Source of the DNA: Paraburkholderia sp. Tr-20389
GTDB lineage: Bacteria > Pseudomonadota > Gammaproteobacteria > Burkholderiales > Burkholderiaceae
Assembly (NCBI RefSeq): GCF_017104565.1
Contig: NZ_JAAGPD010000006.1
Location: 124,001 to 188,000, forward strand
DNA: 64,000 bases
Reading direction: 5' to 3'
The number at the start of each line of letters is the position of its first letter. Within the stretch, counting starts at the first letter, position 1. The notes under the pieces are model-generated. The model saw only the letters and a list, made by a program, of their open reading frames with translations, had not been told where the DNA came from and made no database searches. This document shows, one piece after another, positions 1 to 8,274 of the stretch. Position numbers and translations under genes: made by a program.

Positions 1-960
1 ATTGACGACAGGCGTGCAGAACAGCCGGAGATGCTGCGCCGACATGCCGTCGAGCAGGCGCGCAAGGTTCGAATCGCTACGCACGTCTTTCAATACGATG
101 TGCAGCGTCACGCGCTGACAACGGCCGCTTGCGCGCAGTATCGACGCGAGATCGAAATCGGCGAAACTGAATTTGTCCGGAAACGCAAAGTACTCAGTCA
201 ACAAGCGATACGCGGGATGCGACTTCGCCGGATAGTCGATCAGTGCATCCTGTTCGTCGAAGCCGGCCTGTTCGATGGGAATGGTGCGCAGCGCTTTCCA
301 CACGGCGTTACGATCAGGCTCGACGTAGGCGGCCAGCGCATGCATGAACAGGCAGTCGGAGAGTGCCGCCACAAACGATGGCTCTCCGTGCAAATGCGCG
401 CGCAAGGTATTTAGCTTCAGCGCGCCGAGATCGAGTTGCGGCGCCGTCGATTCGATCGTGATCGACAGCATGCCCGTCGCGTTGGCGGGCAACACGGTCG
501 CGCCAGGCGCCATGGCGACCGTCGTGTACTTCGCTTCGGAAATGCGAATGGGCGCGAGCGTGACCTCATAGGCGGTGCGAAAGCGGCATTGCACACCCCG
601 GATAGGACGCGACTTGAGTTCGGTACCGCGCTCGACGGTTGCAGGTTGCGTCAGATTGCCGACACTGCCCGACACGCCGAATTGCGCAATTGAACAGGAT
701 GGAAACGGCCGCAGATAATGCGGATAAAGCACTTCGAAAAGCGCTTCGGTGAATTCGGGGTAATCGTCGTCGAGCTTCTTGTTGATGCGCGCGCCGAGAA
801 GCGCAAATGACTCGATCATCCGCTCGACATGCGGGTCTTCGCAATGCTCGCCCGTCATCGCCAGACGCGCAGCGATCTTCGGATAGCGCTCGGCGAAATC
901 ACGCGAGTAGCGCCGCAAGAAAGACAACTCTCGCTCGTAATACGGCAGCAGTTCTTCCAT
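1..960 (-). CDS. tssF: Type VI secretion baseplate subunit TssF, 3' part missing
   Basis: TssF is a subunit of the T6SS baseplate wedge, working with TssE, TssG and TssK in the cytoplasm at the inner membrane. The open frame starts at the ATG at 958-960 (MEELLPYYERELSFLRR) and stays open to base 1, so 320 codons are present; family members are about 600 residues, so roughly half lies outside the window. The N terminus shows the family pattern: YYERELSFLRRYSRDFAERYPKIA, then the DPHVERMIESFALL segment and the LRPFPSCSI segment. It lies 55 bases downstream of tssE and is clearly in the same leftward operon; tssG and tssH would be expected beyond the left edge. Confidence 0.93.
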   Translation of the reverse strand, partial: MEELLPYYERELSFLRRYSRDFAERYPKIAARLAMTGEHCEDPHVERMIESFALLGARINKKLDDDYPEFTEALFEVLYPHYLRPFPSCSIAQFGVSGSVGNLTQPATVERGTELKSRPIRGVQCRFRTAYEVTLAPIRISEAKYTTVAMAPGATVLPANATGMLSITIESTAPQLDLGALKLNTLRAHLHGEPSFVAALSDCLFMHALAAYVEPDRNAVWKALRTIPIEQAGFDEQDALIDYPAKSHPAYRLLTEYFAFPDKFSFADFDLASILRASGRCQRVTLHIVLKDVRSDSNLARLLDGMSAQHLRLFCTPVVN

Positions 961-1015
961 TACTCCATCCCCGAGCCAGATCTTTCCGCTTCGGCCTGCG
1001 CGCAGGCACGCGGTA

Positions 1016-1495
1016 TCACAGTTTCGCGCGCGCGCGCGTCACCGAGTATTGCAATGTCGACGGATGCAGCATCGCGTCGAAACTCACCGGCTCTTCAGCC
1101 GGATGCACGACCAGCAAAGCCTGGATCGCGAAGTACAGCGCATTGGTCGACTGCTCGTTCAATTCGAGCGTCACGGCAACCTGCTGCAGCCGCGGTTCGT
1201 GCCGCCCGATCGCCTGCTGGATCGACTTGCAGATGAACATGCGATCGTAATGACTGGCGAGACTCAAGCCCGAGAAGTCGTTCAAGCCGTAAGTGAGCAC
1301 CGAGCGCTGGCACTCGGGCAACGCGGCAAGGTCGGCTTCCGTCAACGCGATACGCGTGTTGAGGATCGCCTCGACATCGCGCGCGACATTCGACTTCAAT
1401 TCTTCCAGCGACAGTTGCCGCATCGCGGCGGGAGCCGGCAGATGCGGTTCGTCGTCGAAGAGCTTGTCGAAGAAACTGGGTTCGAATCGCTTCAT
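1016..1495 (-). CDS. tssE: Type VI secretion baseplate subunit TssE (gp25-like)
   Basis: TssE is the T4 gp25-like baseplate subunit that couples the baseplate to the start of the contractile sheath. The 159-residue product is the usual family length, with the gp25/lysozyme-like core LEELKSNVARDVEAILNTR followed by a conserved LPECQRSVLTYGLNDFSGL segment. The gene sits between hcp and tssF on the minus strand. The 75-base gap to hcp contains a strong GC hairpin (1532-1565), which could lower expression of tssE-tssF relative to hcp. No key part appears to be missing. Confidence 0.95.
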   Translation of the reverse strand: MKRFEPSFFDKLFDDEPHLPAPAAMRQLSLEELKSNVARDVEAILNTRIALTEADLAALPECQRSVLTYGLNDFSGLSLASHYDRMFICKSIQQAIGRHEPRLQQVAVTLELNEQSTNALYFAIQALLVVHPAEEPVSFDAMLHPSTLQYSVTRARAKL

Positions 1496-1531
1496 CGGAA
1501 TGCGCCGGGCGACGTCAACGGAATCGCGACC

Positions 1532-1565
1532 GCAGGTCCGCGCGCGCAGCGGCGCACGGACCTGC
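1532..1565 (-). terminator. Hairpin after hcp, possible attenuator or mRNA-stabilising stem
   Basis: The arms GCAGGTCCG (1532-1540) and CGGACCTGC (1557-1565) pair perfectly over 9 bases, and the GC-rich sequence between them can extend the stem. It lies 6 bases beyond the hcp stop and 37 bases before tssE. No U-run follows, so it is not a classic intrinsic terminator. A role in protecting hcp mRNA or partly ending transcription is inference from the position. Confidence 0.5.
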
Positions 1566-1570
1566 CGCCA

Positions 1571-2074
1571 TCAGACCGCGTACGTCTTGTCGTTCTTCGT
1601 CAGGCTCCATGCGCCTTGCGCATTGCCGCCCTGATTGCCGCCGATCTTCTGCTGCGTGTACTTCCACTGCACGGCAGCGTACTTCAGCGAGAATGCTTCA
1701 GTGGGCAGACCTTCACCGACCACGCTCGGCGCAATGCTCGAAATGATCACGTACTTGAGCTTCACTTCGAGATACTTGATGCGATTGCCTTCGCCGTCCG
1801 AGCGCATGAAGTCGATCGTCACTTCGTCGAAGGTCGTGCCACCCGAAGCGTGTTGATACAAGAGCGGGCTCACGACGTCGATGTCCTTCGTGAATTCCAT
1901 GTCGCTGTGTTCGCAACGCTCCGACGTATGGCCGCCCGCTGTCGATGCCGTCGCCGAACGCGGTTGCGTGATCGCATGCGTCCACGAATCTATTTCGATC
2001 CAGCCCTGGTGATCCTTATCGGCAGATTCGCCCTTGATTGCAGGATTACCGAATTTTAAGTAGATATCCTTCAT
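1571..2074 (-). CDS. hcp: Type VI secretion tube protein Hcp (TssD)
   Basis: Hcp forms the hexameric rings of the T6SS inner tube and is secreted with effectors. The start was set at the ATG at 2072-2074, giving 167 residues beginning MKDIYLKFGNPAIKGES, the normal Hcp N terminus; an in-frame upstream start would add only MGSRAI. A GGGGAG ribosome site lies about ten bases before the chosen ATG. The DKDHQGWIEIDSWTHAI segment and the central DVVSPLLYQHASGGTTFDEVTIDFMRS stretch are typical of the family. It lies between tssC and tssE and is flanked by hairpins on both sides, which suggests it is expressed differently from its neighbours. Confidence 0.96.
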   Translation of the reverse strand: MKDIYLKFGNPAIKGESADKDHQGWIEIDSWTHAITQPRSATASTAGGHTSERCEHSDMEFTKDIDVVSPLLYQHASGGTTFDEVTIDFMRSDGEGNRIKYLEVKLKYVIISSIAPSVVGEGLPTEAFSLKYAAVQWKYTQQKIGGNQGGNAQGAWSLTKNDKTYAV

Positions 2075-2111
2075 AATTGCCCGACTCCCCAAAGAGGTGG
2101 TTTTTAACAGT

Positions 2112-2134
2112 CACCCGGGCGGCCTACCCGGGTG
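2112..2134 (-). terminator. Hairpin between tssC and hcp
   Basis: CACCCGGG (2112-2119) and CCCGGGTG (2127-2134) form a perfect 8-base stem with a 7-base loop, extendable by CAGT/ACTG with a one-base bulge. It lies in the 75-base tssC-hcp gap. On the minus strand no clear U-run follows, so partial termination or RNA processing ahead of hcp is an inference. Confidence 0.5.
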
Positions 2135-2149
2135 TACTGACTCCGTTTA

Positions 2150-3637
2150 TCAATTTGCCGGTTTCGGCAGATCCGCAACAAGCCGCAGGGAAATGGAGAG
2201 CTCATCCAGCTGGAAGTGTGGACGCAGGAACGCGACCGAACGATACGAGCCAGGCTTGCCCGGAATTTCTGCGACCTGAATCGAGGCCTCACGCAGCGGG
2301 AACTGCGCCTTCTGTTCCTGACTCGCGTTATCGTCGAGCAGCACGTATTGCGAGATCCAGCGGTTCAGAAACACTTCGACGTTCTGCGCCGAAGCAAAGC
2401 TGCCGATCTTGTCGCGCATCATTGCCTTCAGGTAGTGCGCAACGCGCGAAACCGAGAAGATGTACTGCAATTGCGCGGACAACACGGAGTTCGCATTCGC
2501 GCTATCGGTGTTGTATTTTTTCGGCTTCTGTACGGACTGCGCGGCGAAGAACGCGGCGTAGTCGGAGTTCTTGCAATGAACGAGCGGAATGAAGCCGAGG
2601 TCGCTCAGTTCTTTTTCGCGCCGGTCGGTGATAGCGATTTCAGTCGGGCACTTCAGCGCAATTTCACCGTCGTCGGTCTTGAACGTGTGTGTGGGCAGAT
2701 CTTCTACCAGGCCGCCGCCTTCCACGCCGCGAATGGCAGCGCACCAGCCGAAGTCGTCGAATGCGGCCGTGAGACGCGCGGCGAATGCCCAGGCAGCGTT
2801 GCACCACAGGTATTTGCTGTGGTCGGTGCCGTCCACGTCTTCGACGAAATTGAAGCCTTCCGCCGTGGCGCCGTCTTTTGGATTGAACGGCAGGCGACCG
2901 AGAAAACGCGGCAATGTCAGGCCGACATAGCGCGAATCTTCTGCGTCGCGAAACGACTTCCACTTGGCGTATTCGACGGTATCGAACACCTTGCCGAGAT
3001 CGCGCGGCTTGCCGAGGTCGGCGAAGGTTTCGAGCCCGAGCAGTTCCGGCGACGCCGACGCGATGAACGGCGCATGCGCGGCTGCCGCGACGTGCGACAT
3101 CTGCTCGATGAAGTACATGTCTTCCGGCTGACGCGTGACTTCGAAGTCACCGATCAGCGTGCCGAACGGCGAACCGCCGAACGTGCCGAACTCTTCTTCA
3201 TAGACTTTCTTGAAGAGCGCGCTCTGGTCGAATTCGATCGCGGTCTTGAAGTCGCGCACGAGGTCGCGCTTCGGCGCATGCAGCGCCTTGATCTTGATCG
3301 TCGAACCTGTGTTGCTTTCCTTGCACAGATAGTCGAGCCCGCGCCAGGTACTTTCCATGCGCTGGAATTCCGGCGCGTGCATCACGGCGCTCAACTGGTC
3401 CGAAATGAGGCGGTCGAGTTCGGCGACGCGCGCATCGATGGTCGCGGACAGGTTGTCGGATACGATCACCGTGCCGTCGAGCACCTGATTCGCAAGTTCA
3501 CCGATCAGATCCTTGGCACGTGCATGTTCGGATTCGGACTTCGCTACCTTGCTCTTCTCGACGATTTCATCGAGAAGCGACGTGCCTTCGCTTGCCTGCG
3601 CGTCGGTATATTGGGCCGCAGCCGCTTGCTGATTCAT
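2150..3637 (-). CDS. tssC: Type VI secretion sheath large subunit TssC (VipB)
   Basis: TssC pairs with TssB to build the contractile T6SS sheath in the cytoplasm. The 495-residue product has the family length and hallmark segments: STWRGLDYLC near residue 95, the FGTLIGDFEV stretch, LPRFLGRLPFNP, and CRAAHYLK-like SVSRVAHYLKAMMRDKIG near residue 400. It begins 24 bases downstream of tssB on the same strand, the standard tssB-tssC pair. The C terminus (FQLDELSISLRLVADLP) is complete, so the protein looks functional. Confidence 0.97.
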   Translation of the reverse strand: MNQQAAAAQYTDAQASEGTSLLDEIVEKSKVAKSESEHARAKDLIGELANQVLDGTVIVSDNLSATIDARVAELDRLISDQLSAVMHAPEFQRMESTWRGLDYLCKESNTGSTIKIKALHAPKRDLVRDFKTAIEFDQSALFKKVYEEEFGTFGGSPFGTLIGDFEVTRQPEDMYFIEQMSHVAAAAHAPFIASASPELLGLETFADLGKPRDLGKVFDTVEYAKWKSFRDAEDSRYVGLTLPRFLGRLPFNPKDGATAEGFNFVEDVDGTDHSKYLWCNAAWAFAARLTAAFDDFGWCAAIRGVEGGGLVEDLPTHTFKTDDGEIALKCPTEIAITDRREKELSDLGFIPLVHCKNSDYAAFFAAQSVQKPKKYNTDSANANSVLSAQLQYIFSVSRVAHYLKAMMRDKIGSFASAQNVEVFLNRWISQYVLLDDNASQEQKAQFPLREASIQVAEIPGKPGSYRSVAFLRPHFQLDELSISLRLVADLPKPAN

Positions 3638-3661
3638 GTTACCCCCGGTGTCTCGTGAGGC

Positions 3662-4195
3662 TTACTTGTTCTCGTCGGACGCGTCGCCGACGTCCGTGCG
3701 CTGCGTCGTGCCCGCGAGCGCCTGCAACTGCTGCGTGTTCTTCAGCACTTCGCCGAGCAGGTCTTCGAGCTTGTCGTTGCCGGCCAGCTTGTTGCGCAGA
3801 TCGGCGAGCTTCGAACGCGCTTCGAGCAGACGGCGCAGCGGTTCGATCTGCTCGACCACTTCGTCGGGATTGAAGTCGGCCATCGAACGGAAGCGCAGGT
3901 CGACGCCGAACTTGCCGCCCGCATTGCTCAAGCGGTTCTCCACCTGAAATGCGGCGCGCGGCTCGATCGCTTTCATCACATCGTCGAAATTGTCGCGATC
4001 GATACTGACGAACTTGCGATCGCGCAGCTTCGGCTGCTCGACTTCCGATTGACCGGCGAGATCGGCCACCACGCCGACGACGAACGGCAGTTCCTTCACT
4101 TCGATCGCATCGCCGCGCTCGACCTCATAGGTCAGTTGTACGCGCGGCGGCCGCACTTTTTGCAGGCGCTTTTGAATACTTTCTTTCTTGGCCAT
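3662..4195 (-). CDS. tssB: Type VI secretion sheath small subunit TssB (VipA)
   Basis: TssB is the small sheath subunit that interlocks with TssC. The product is 177 residues, a typical length, beginning MAKKESIQKRLQKVRPPRVQLTYEVE and containing the family blocks ELPFVVGVVADLAG, KFVSIDRDNFDDVM and LRFRSMADFNPD. It starts 40 bases downstream of the TPR lipoprotein gene and is followed closely by tssC, so all are probably one leftward transcript. The C-terminal tail (DVGDASDENK) is polar and likely disordered. Confidence 0.96.
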   Translation of the reverse strand: MAKKESIQKRLQKVRPPRVQLTYEVERGDAIEVKELPFVVGVVADLAGQSEVEQPKLRDRKFVSIDRDNFDDVMKAIEPRAAFQVENRLSNAGGKFGVDLRFRSMADFNPDEVVEQIEPLRRLLEARSKLADLRNKLAGNDKLEDLLGEVLKNTQQLQALAGTTQRTDVGDASDENK

Positions 4196-4235
4196 CGACG
4201 GCTCCCGGGTGCGTGTGGTTCAGACCAGCCTGATA

Positions 4236-4916
4236 TCAGCGCAACGCGCTGAAGGGATCGGACGCGCCGCCGCTTTGCGCCGCTTTGGCGGGCGCCGCAG
4301 GCGGAGCGGCAGGCGCTTGCGCGGGCGTATTCGCGGCGGGCGCTGCAGCGCTCGCGTCCGCGGAATCGTTTGCCTTCGGCGCCTGTTTGGCGACGTGACG
4401 GACGACACGGCGCTTCTTCTGTGCAGGCTTGTCGTTGGGGTCGGGCGGGAACAGCGTGGCTTCGCCGAGCGTGTCGCGCAGTTGCTTCGCAAGCGTCTGC
4501 GCGTCCGACCTGGCGTCGCCCGCGAGCGCCGCATCCTGACGCAATTCGCCGAGCGATTGCGTGGCGACGCGCAGACCGGCTACGGCCAGCACGCTCTTCG
4601 CCTGACGATCGGTCTGGTCGCGTTGCAGCGCTTCCTGCGCGGCAACGATGGCCTGACCGTAGTGACCTTGCGTGAACTGGATCTGCGCAATGCGCGACCA
4701 CGGCTCTTCACGTGTCGGATCGGTTTTGGCCAATTGCTGATAAAGCGCGATGGCGCGGTCCTGATCGCCATTCTTCGCTACGGTATCTGCGTCGCTGAGC
4801 GCCTTATTAAATGCTTCAGGCGTAGGCGGAGTGGAGTTTCCCTGCGTGGCGCATCCGGCAATCATGCCGCATACCAGCACTGCCCCAGAAAGACTGGTAA
4901 AGAGCCGATTTTTCAT
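4236..4916 (-). CDS. T6SS-associated TPR-repeat lipoprotein
   Basis: This 226-residue protein starts with a lipoprotein signal (MKNRLFTSLSGAVLVCGMIAGC; lipobox IAGC), so it is probably anchored to a membrane on the periplasmic side. Residues of about 35-110 form tetratricopeptide-like helices (DADTVAKNGDQDRAIALYQQLAKTDP and the following repeat). The C-terminal third is a low-complexity Ala/Pro stretch with a basic KKRRVVRH patch. It is the first gene of the leftward tss operon, divergent from tssJ. A TPR protein at this place is common in Burkholderia T6SS clusters, but I do not give it a symbol. A helper role in assembly is inferred from position only. Confidence 0.8.
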   Translation of the reverse strand: MKNRLFTSLSGAVLVCGMIAGCATQGNSTPPTPEAFNKALSDADTVAKNGDQDRAIALYQQLAKTDPTREEPWSRIAQIQFTQGHYGQAIVAAQEALQRDQTDRQAKSVLAVAGLRVATQSLGELRQDAALAGDARSDAQTLAKQLRDTLGEATLFPPDPNDKPAQKKRRVVRHVAKQAPKANDSADASAAAPAANTPAQAPAAPPAAPAKAAQSGGASDPFSALR

Positions 4917-4965
4917 CGTTGTTTCACCGCCGTGCGAATTTTATAATTCATGAAGAAAACGGGTT

Positions 4966-4994
4966 TTGCTTTGCACTAAGTGCGCGCGTATAGT
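4966..4994 (+). promoter_or_regulatory. Candidate sigma-70 promoter for tssJKL with an 11-base palindrome in the spacer
   Basis: TTGCTT (4966-4971), a 17-base spacer and TATAGT (4989-4994) read toward tssJ. The spacer contains GCACT-A-AGTGC (4973-4983), a site that could bind a repressor between the -35 and -10 elements. The rest of the 328-base divergent region (4917-5244) is AT-rich and also holds a TATAAA-like element toward the TPR lipoprotein gene. No start site is proven. Confidence 0.35.
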
Positions 4995-5244
4995 ACAGGC
5001 CAATTTTTATTAATTCAACTTTCATCTGAAGAAGTAAAACTCGGAGAACACGTCAATACAATATCCTGAACGTGACCGGTAATTTATTGCCACCGCCTAT
5101 TCAATGCGCATGAATCGGCGGCAATAATTTCCTGTATCGCCGTGTTGCAGGTTCACAAATCCGCTGCTTGCGGCCCGGCATGCGCAGGGTGAAAACGAAC
5201 CACTTATCAACCGTTTTAATTGACAATTCAACGGGGAGGCCGGC

Positions 5245-5892
5245 TTGAATGCCGGTCCATACAGAATGAATACGCGTGCTATCCGGGTTGCATTGTTAAT
5301 CGCATTGAGCGCGGCTGGAAGCGCATTGCTCGGGGGCTGCGCCGCAGGGGTCAGCGTGCTCGGAGCGGCCGCCTCGTCAGCCCTGCAGGCTGCGGGCATC
5401 GGCAAGCCCGACGTGCCGGATTCGCAAAAGCCGCCACGTAATATCGGTTTAACACTTTACGCCGCGCCCAATCTGAATGCCGCTAACGACAGGCGACCGC
5501 TCGCACTCGTCGTGCGTCTCTATACGCTGAAAGATCCCACTTCTTTTCAACAGGCGCCGTTCGATACGTTTACTGATCCGGCCAAAGAGAAGAGCACATT
5601 GGGCGGCGATCTGCTGGGAGTGCGTGAAGTGACGCTCATTCCGGGCCAGCGCTATAACGTGACGGAAAAGGTCTCGCGTGAGGCGCAGGCATTCGGTATC
5701 GTCGCGCTATTCCGCGATCCGGCAATGCAGCGCTGGAAGTTCGCGTTCGATCCGGAAAAATCGGAGAAGTCCGGCATAATGATCGGGCTGCATAACTGTG
5801 CAATGACAGTAACAAACGGCACGGTCGTCCCGCCTGAACAGGGATTGCCCGCGCAGCCATTGAATTTGCTGTCATCGGTAAGTTGTGGGTAA
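5245..5892 (+). CDS. tssJ: Type VI secretion outer-membrane lipoprotein TssJ
   Basis: TssJ is the outer-membrane lipoprotein of the T6SS membrane complex and contacts TssM in the periplasm. The product has a signal peptide with lipobox LGGC, then a transthyretin-like domain (NIGLTLYAAPNLNAAND, ALVVRLYTLKD, QRYNVTEKVSREAQAFGIVALFRD). The start at 5245 is TTG and has a strong GGGGAGG ribosome site five bases upstream. An ATG seven codons later (5266) would also keep the signal peptide but has no good ribosome site. The 215-residue length is slightly above the family average because of a 35-residue linker after the lipobox. It heads the tssJ-tssK-tssL operon. Confidence 0.92.
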   Translation: MNAGPYRMNTRAIRVALLIALSAAGSALLGGCAAGVSVLGAAASSALQAAGIGKPDVPDSQKPPRNIGLTLYAAPNLNAANDRRPLALVVRLYTLKDPTSFQQAPFDTFTDPAKEKSTLGGDLLGVREVTLIPGQRYNVTEKVSREAQAFGIVALFRDPAMQRWKFAFDPEKSEKSGIMIGLHNCAMTVTNGTVVPPEQGLPAQPLNLLSSVSCG

Positions 5893-6026
5893 GCCGTGGT
5901 TAAACGTGACGTTTAAATGACATTTAACATTTAACAATGTCGCTTGGTAAAAATTCGAATGGCCGCCTGAAAAGGCTTTGCCATCCGTGTGTCTAAAGAT
6001 GTAATTCGCATAAAGACAGGTTCGCG

Positions 6027-7370
6027 ATGAGTTATTCCGCAAAGGTGCTTTGGGGGGAAGGCCTTTTCCTGAGGCCGCAGCATTTCCAGCGACAGGACGC
6101 GTACCACGAGGCGCGCCTGTTCGAGTCGATCCAGGCCATTCAGCCGTACAACTGGGGCGTGCGCTCCGTGCGGTTCGACCGCGATGCGCTCGGCAGCAAC
6201 GTGCTGCGCGCGAGCGAACTGTCGCTCGTGTTTCCCGACGGTGCGCTCTATGCAGCGCCGCAGGCCGACGATCTGCCGCCGCCCGTGGCGCTCGACACGC
6301 TGCCCGACGGCATCAATGAATTCACGTTTTATCTTGCGCTGCATCCGGTGCGCGAGACGGGGCAGAACTATGCAACGGAACAAGACGGCTTCGTGTCGCG
6401 CTACGTCAGCAAGCAGGGTGTCGTAGCGGACCATTTCACCGACGCCGCCGAAGCCGACATCACGTTTCTCAAGACCAGCGTGAAGCTGATCGCCCATAGC
6501 GAACCGCGCGACCAACTGCTATCGGTGCCGCTCGTGCGCGTGCGCCGCACGGCGACTTCCGGCTTCGAACTCGACGAGTCGTTCGTGCCGCCGTGTCTTG
6601 CTATCGATGCGTCGCCGCTGCTGCATCAAAGGCTGCGTCAGCTGATCGACGCATTGCAGGCCAAGGTCAATGCGCTCTACGGCTTTCATCGCGAGCCGAC
6701 GAAAAACATCATCGAATTCCGCTCGGGCGACATTGCGTCGTTCTGGCTGCTGCACACCGCAAGCGCCGCATTCGCCGCGCTCGCGCATCTCTATCAGCAT
6801 TCGGCACTGCATCCCGAACGGCTCTTCCAGGAACTGCTGCGGCTTGCGGGACAGCTGATGACGTTCTCGAAGGGTTACGCGCTCGCCGATCTGCCCGCCT
6901 ATCGTCACGACGATCCCGGTCCGGGCTTCGCGCGTCTCGACGGCATGTTGCGCGACCTGCTCGAGACGGTAATCTCGACGCGCTACTTCGCAATCGCGCT
7001 CGAAGAAGTGCGGCCGTCGTTCCATGCGGGGCGCCTCGACTCCGGCAAGATCGACGACAAGACGCAGTTCTTCCTCGCCGTGTCGGCGGACATGCCGGCC
7101 GTCGAACTCGTCGATGCGGTGCCCGCGCGCTTCAAGGTCGGCGCGCCCGACGACGTCGACAAGCTCGTCCTCTCCGCGATGCCGGGCGTGCGGCTCGCGT
7201 ACACACCACAGGTGCCGCCCGCAATCCCCGTGCGGCCAGGCGCATGCTACTTCTCGCTGGAAGCACGCGGCGCGCTCTATGAGCGCATGTTGCAGGCCCG
7301 TTCGACGGTGATCTACGCGCCGTCGGGACTCAACGATCTCAAACTTGAACTGATCGCGGTCACACCATGA
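6027..7370 (+). CDS. tssK: Type VI secretion baseplate subunit TssK
   Basis: TssK trimers connect the baseplate to the membrane complex in the cytoplasm. The 447-residue product matches family length and begins with the characteristic SAKVLWGEGLFLRPQHFQRQDAYHE segment. Later blocks include EFTFYLALHPV, FLKTSVKLIAHS and a C-terminal PGACYFSLEARG region that in the family contacts the membrane subunits. It lies 134 bases after tssJ, and its stop overlaps the start of tssL by ATGA, so the two are probably translationally coupled. Confidence 0.96.
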   Translation: MSYSAKVLWGEGLFLRPQHFQRQDAYHEARLFESIQAIQPYNWGVRSVRFDRDALGSNVLRASELSLVFPDGALYAAPQADDLPPPVALDTLPDGINEFTFYLALHPVRETGQNYATEQDGFVSRYVSKQGVVADHFTDAAEADITFLKTSVKLIAHSEPRDQLLSVPLVRVRRTATSGFELDESFVPPCLAIDASPLLHQRLRQLIDALQAKVNALYGFHREPTKNIIEFRSGDIASFWLLHTASAAFAALAHLYQHSALHPERLFQELLRLAGQLMTFSKGYALADLPAYRHDDPGPGFARLDGMLRDLLETVISTRYFAIALEEVRPSFHAGRLDSGKIDDKTQFFLAVSADMPAVELVDAVPARFKVGAPDDVDKLVLSAMPGVRLAYTPQVPPAIPVRPGACYFSLEARGALYERMLQARSTVIYAPSGLNDLKLELIAVTP

Positions 7371-8149
7371 GCTACGCCCCTTCGCTGTTCGATGCCAACA
7401 CGCAGCCATCCGCGATGCCGCCGTCGGCATTGCAGCCGAGCTATCAGGTTCGCTCGCTGCTCGATCTGCTGTACGACGGATTCTTCATGCTGTTCCTGCT
7501 GAAGAACGGCCGCGAACCGGGCGATGCCGCCGAGTTCATGAGCCGCATCCAGCAGTTCCTGAACGATTTCGAGCGCGGTGCAAAGAAGCTCGACGTATCG
7601 GCAGAAGATGCGTACACCGCAAAGTTCGCGTTCTGCGCGGCCGTCGACGAACTCGTACTGTCGTCGCCGTTTTCGATTCGTACTGAATGGGAGCGTAGGC
7701 CGCTGCAGCTTGCGTTGTTCGGCGAGCAGCTTGCAGGCGAGAAGTTCTTCCAGCATCTCGAAGAGTGCCGCGCGCAAGGCGCTGTGCGCCTGCAGTCGCT
7801 CGAGGTGTTTCATATGTGTCTGCTGCTGGGCTTTCAGGGCAAGTATCTGCTCGAAGGGCCGGAGAAGCTCGCGTATCTGACGGCGCGTCTCGGCGATGAG
7901 ATCGCGCATATGAAGGGCAAGCGTGCGCCGTTCGCGCCGCATTGGTCTCTGCCCGATCAGATCGCGCATCGGCTCAAGCGTGAAGTGCCGCTGTGGACGA
8001 TCGGCGCGGTGTTCGCGCTCGTCGGGCTGGTTGCGTTCCTCGGGCTCAACACGTATCTGAAAGACGCGACGTTGCGCACGCTCGCGCCCTACTCGCAAAT
8101 CATCCGGCTCGGTCCGCAATCGGCGAATCTGACGATCTCGTTGCCTTGA
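7367..8149 (+). CDS. tssL: Type VI secretion inner-membrane protein TssL (DotU/IcmH-like)
   Basis: TssL is an inner-membrane subunit with a large cytoplasmic domain and one C-terminal membrane helix; it binds TssM and TssK. In this 260-residue product the DotU-like helical domain spans about residues 20-195 (SLLDLLYDGFFMLFLLKNG, KFAFCAAVDELVLSSPF, HMCLLLGFQGKY). A single hydrophobic helix follows at about 210-230 (VPLWTIGAVFALVGLVAFLGLN). There is no C-terminal OmpA-like peptidoglycan-binding domain, so anchoring to the cell wall must come from another protein. tssM, often next to tssL, is absent here and a terminator closes the operon. Confidence 0.95.
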   Translation: MSYAPSLFDANTQPSAMPPSALQPSYQVRSLLDLLYDGFFMLFLLKNGREPGDAAEFMSRIQQFLNDFERGAKKLDVSAEDAYTAKFAFCAAVDELVLSSPFSIRTEWERRPLQLALFGEQLAGEKFFQHLEECRAQGAVRLQSLEVFHMCLLLGFQGKYLLEGPEKLAYLTARLGDEIAHMKGKRAPFAPHWSLPDQIAHRLKREVPLWTIGAVFALVGLVAFLGLNTYLKDATLRTLAPYSQIIRLGPQSANLTISLP

Positions 8150-8157
8150 TTATTGAC

Positions 8158-8175
8158 GCGCCCGCTTGCGGGCGC
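8158..8175 (+). terminator. Intrinsic terminator of the tssJKL operon
   Basis: GCGCCCGC (8158-8165) and GCGGGCGC (8168-8175) form a GC stem that is followed by ATTCTTT, starting nine bases after the tssL stop. It separates the T6SS operon from the unrelated GNAT gene. Confidence 0.7.
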
Positions 8176-8274
8176 ATTCTTTGCGCTTGTCTCTCTGCAT
8201 CTCGCGGCACGACGCCGCCAACGCGGTCAACGTCGTCTACACTGCACACATTCCCCATCGGCAACGAGGCTTCG

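Noticed and set aside
2216-3658. 480-codon open frame on the plus strand
   Set aside because: Antisense shadow of tssC, whose reading frame is certain.
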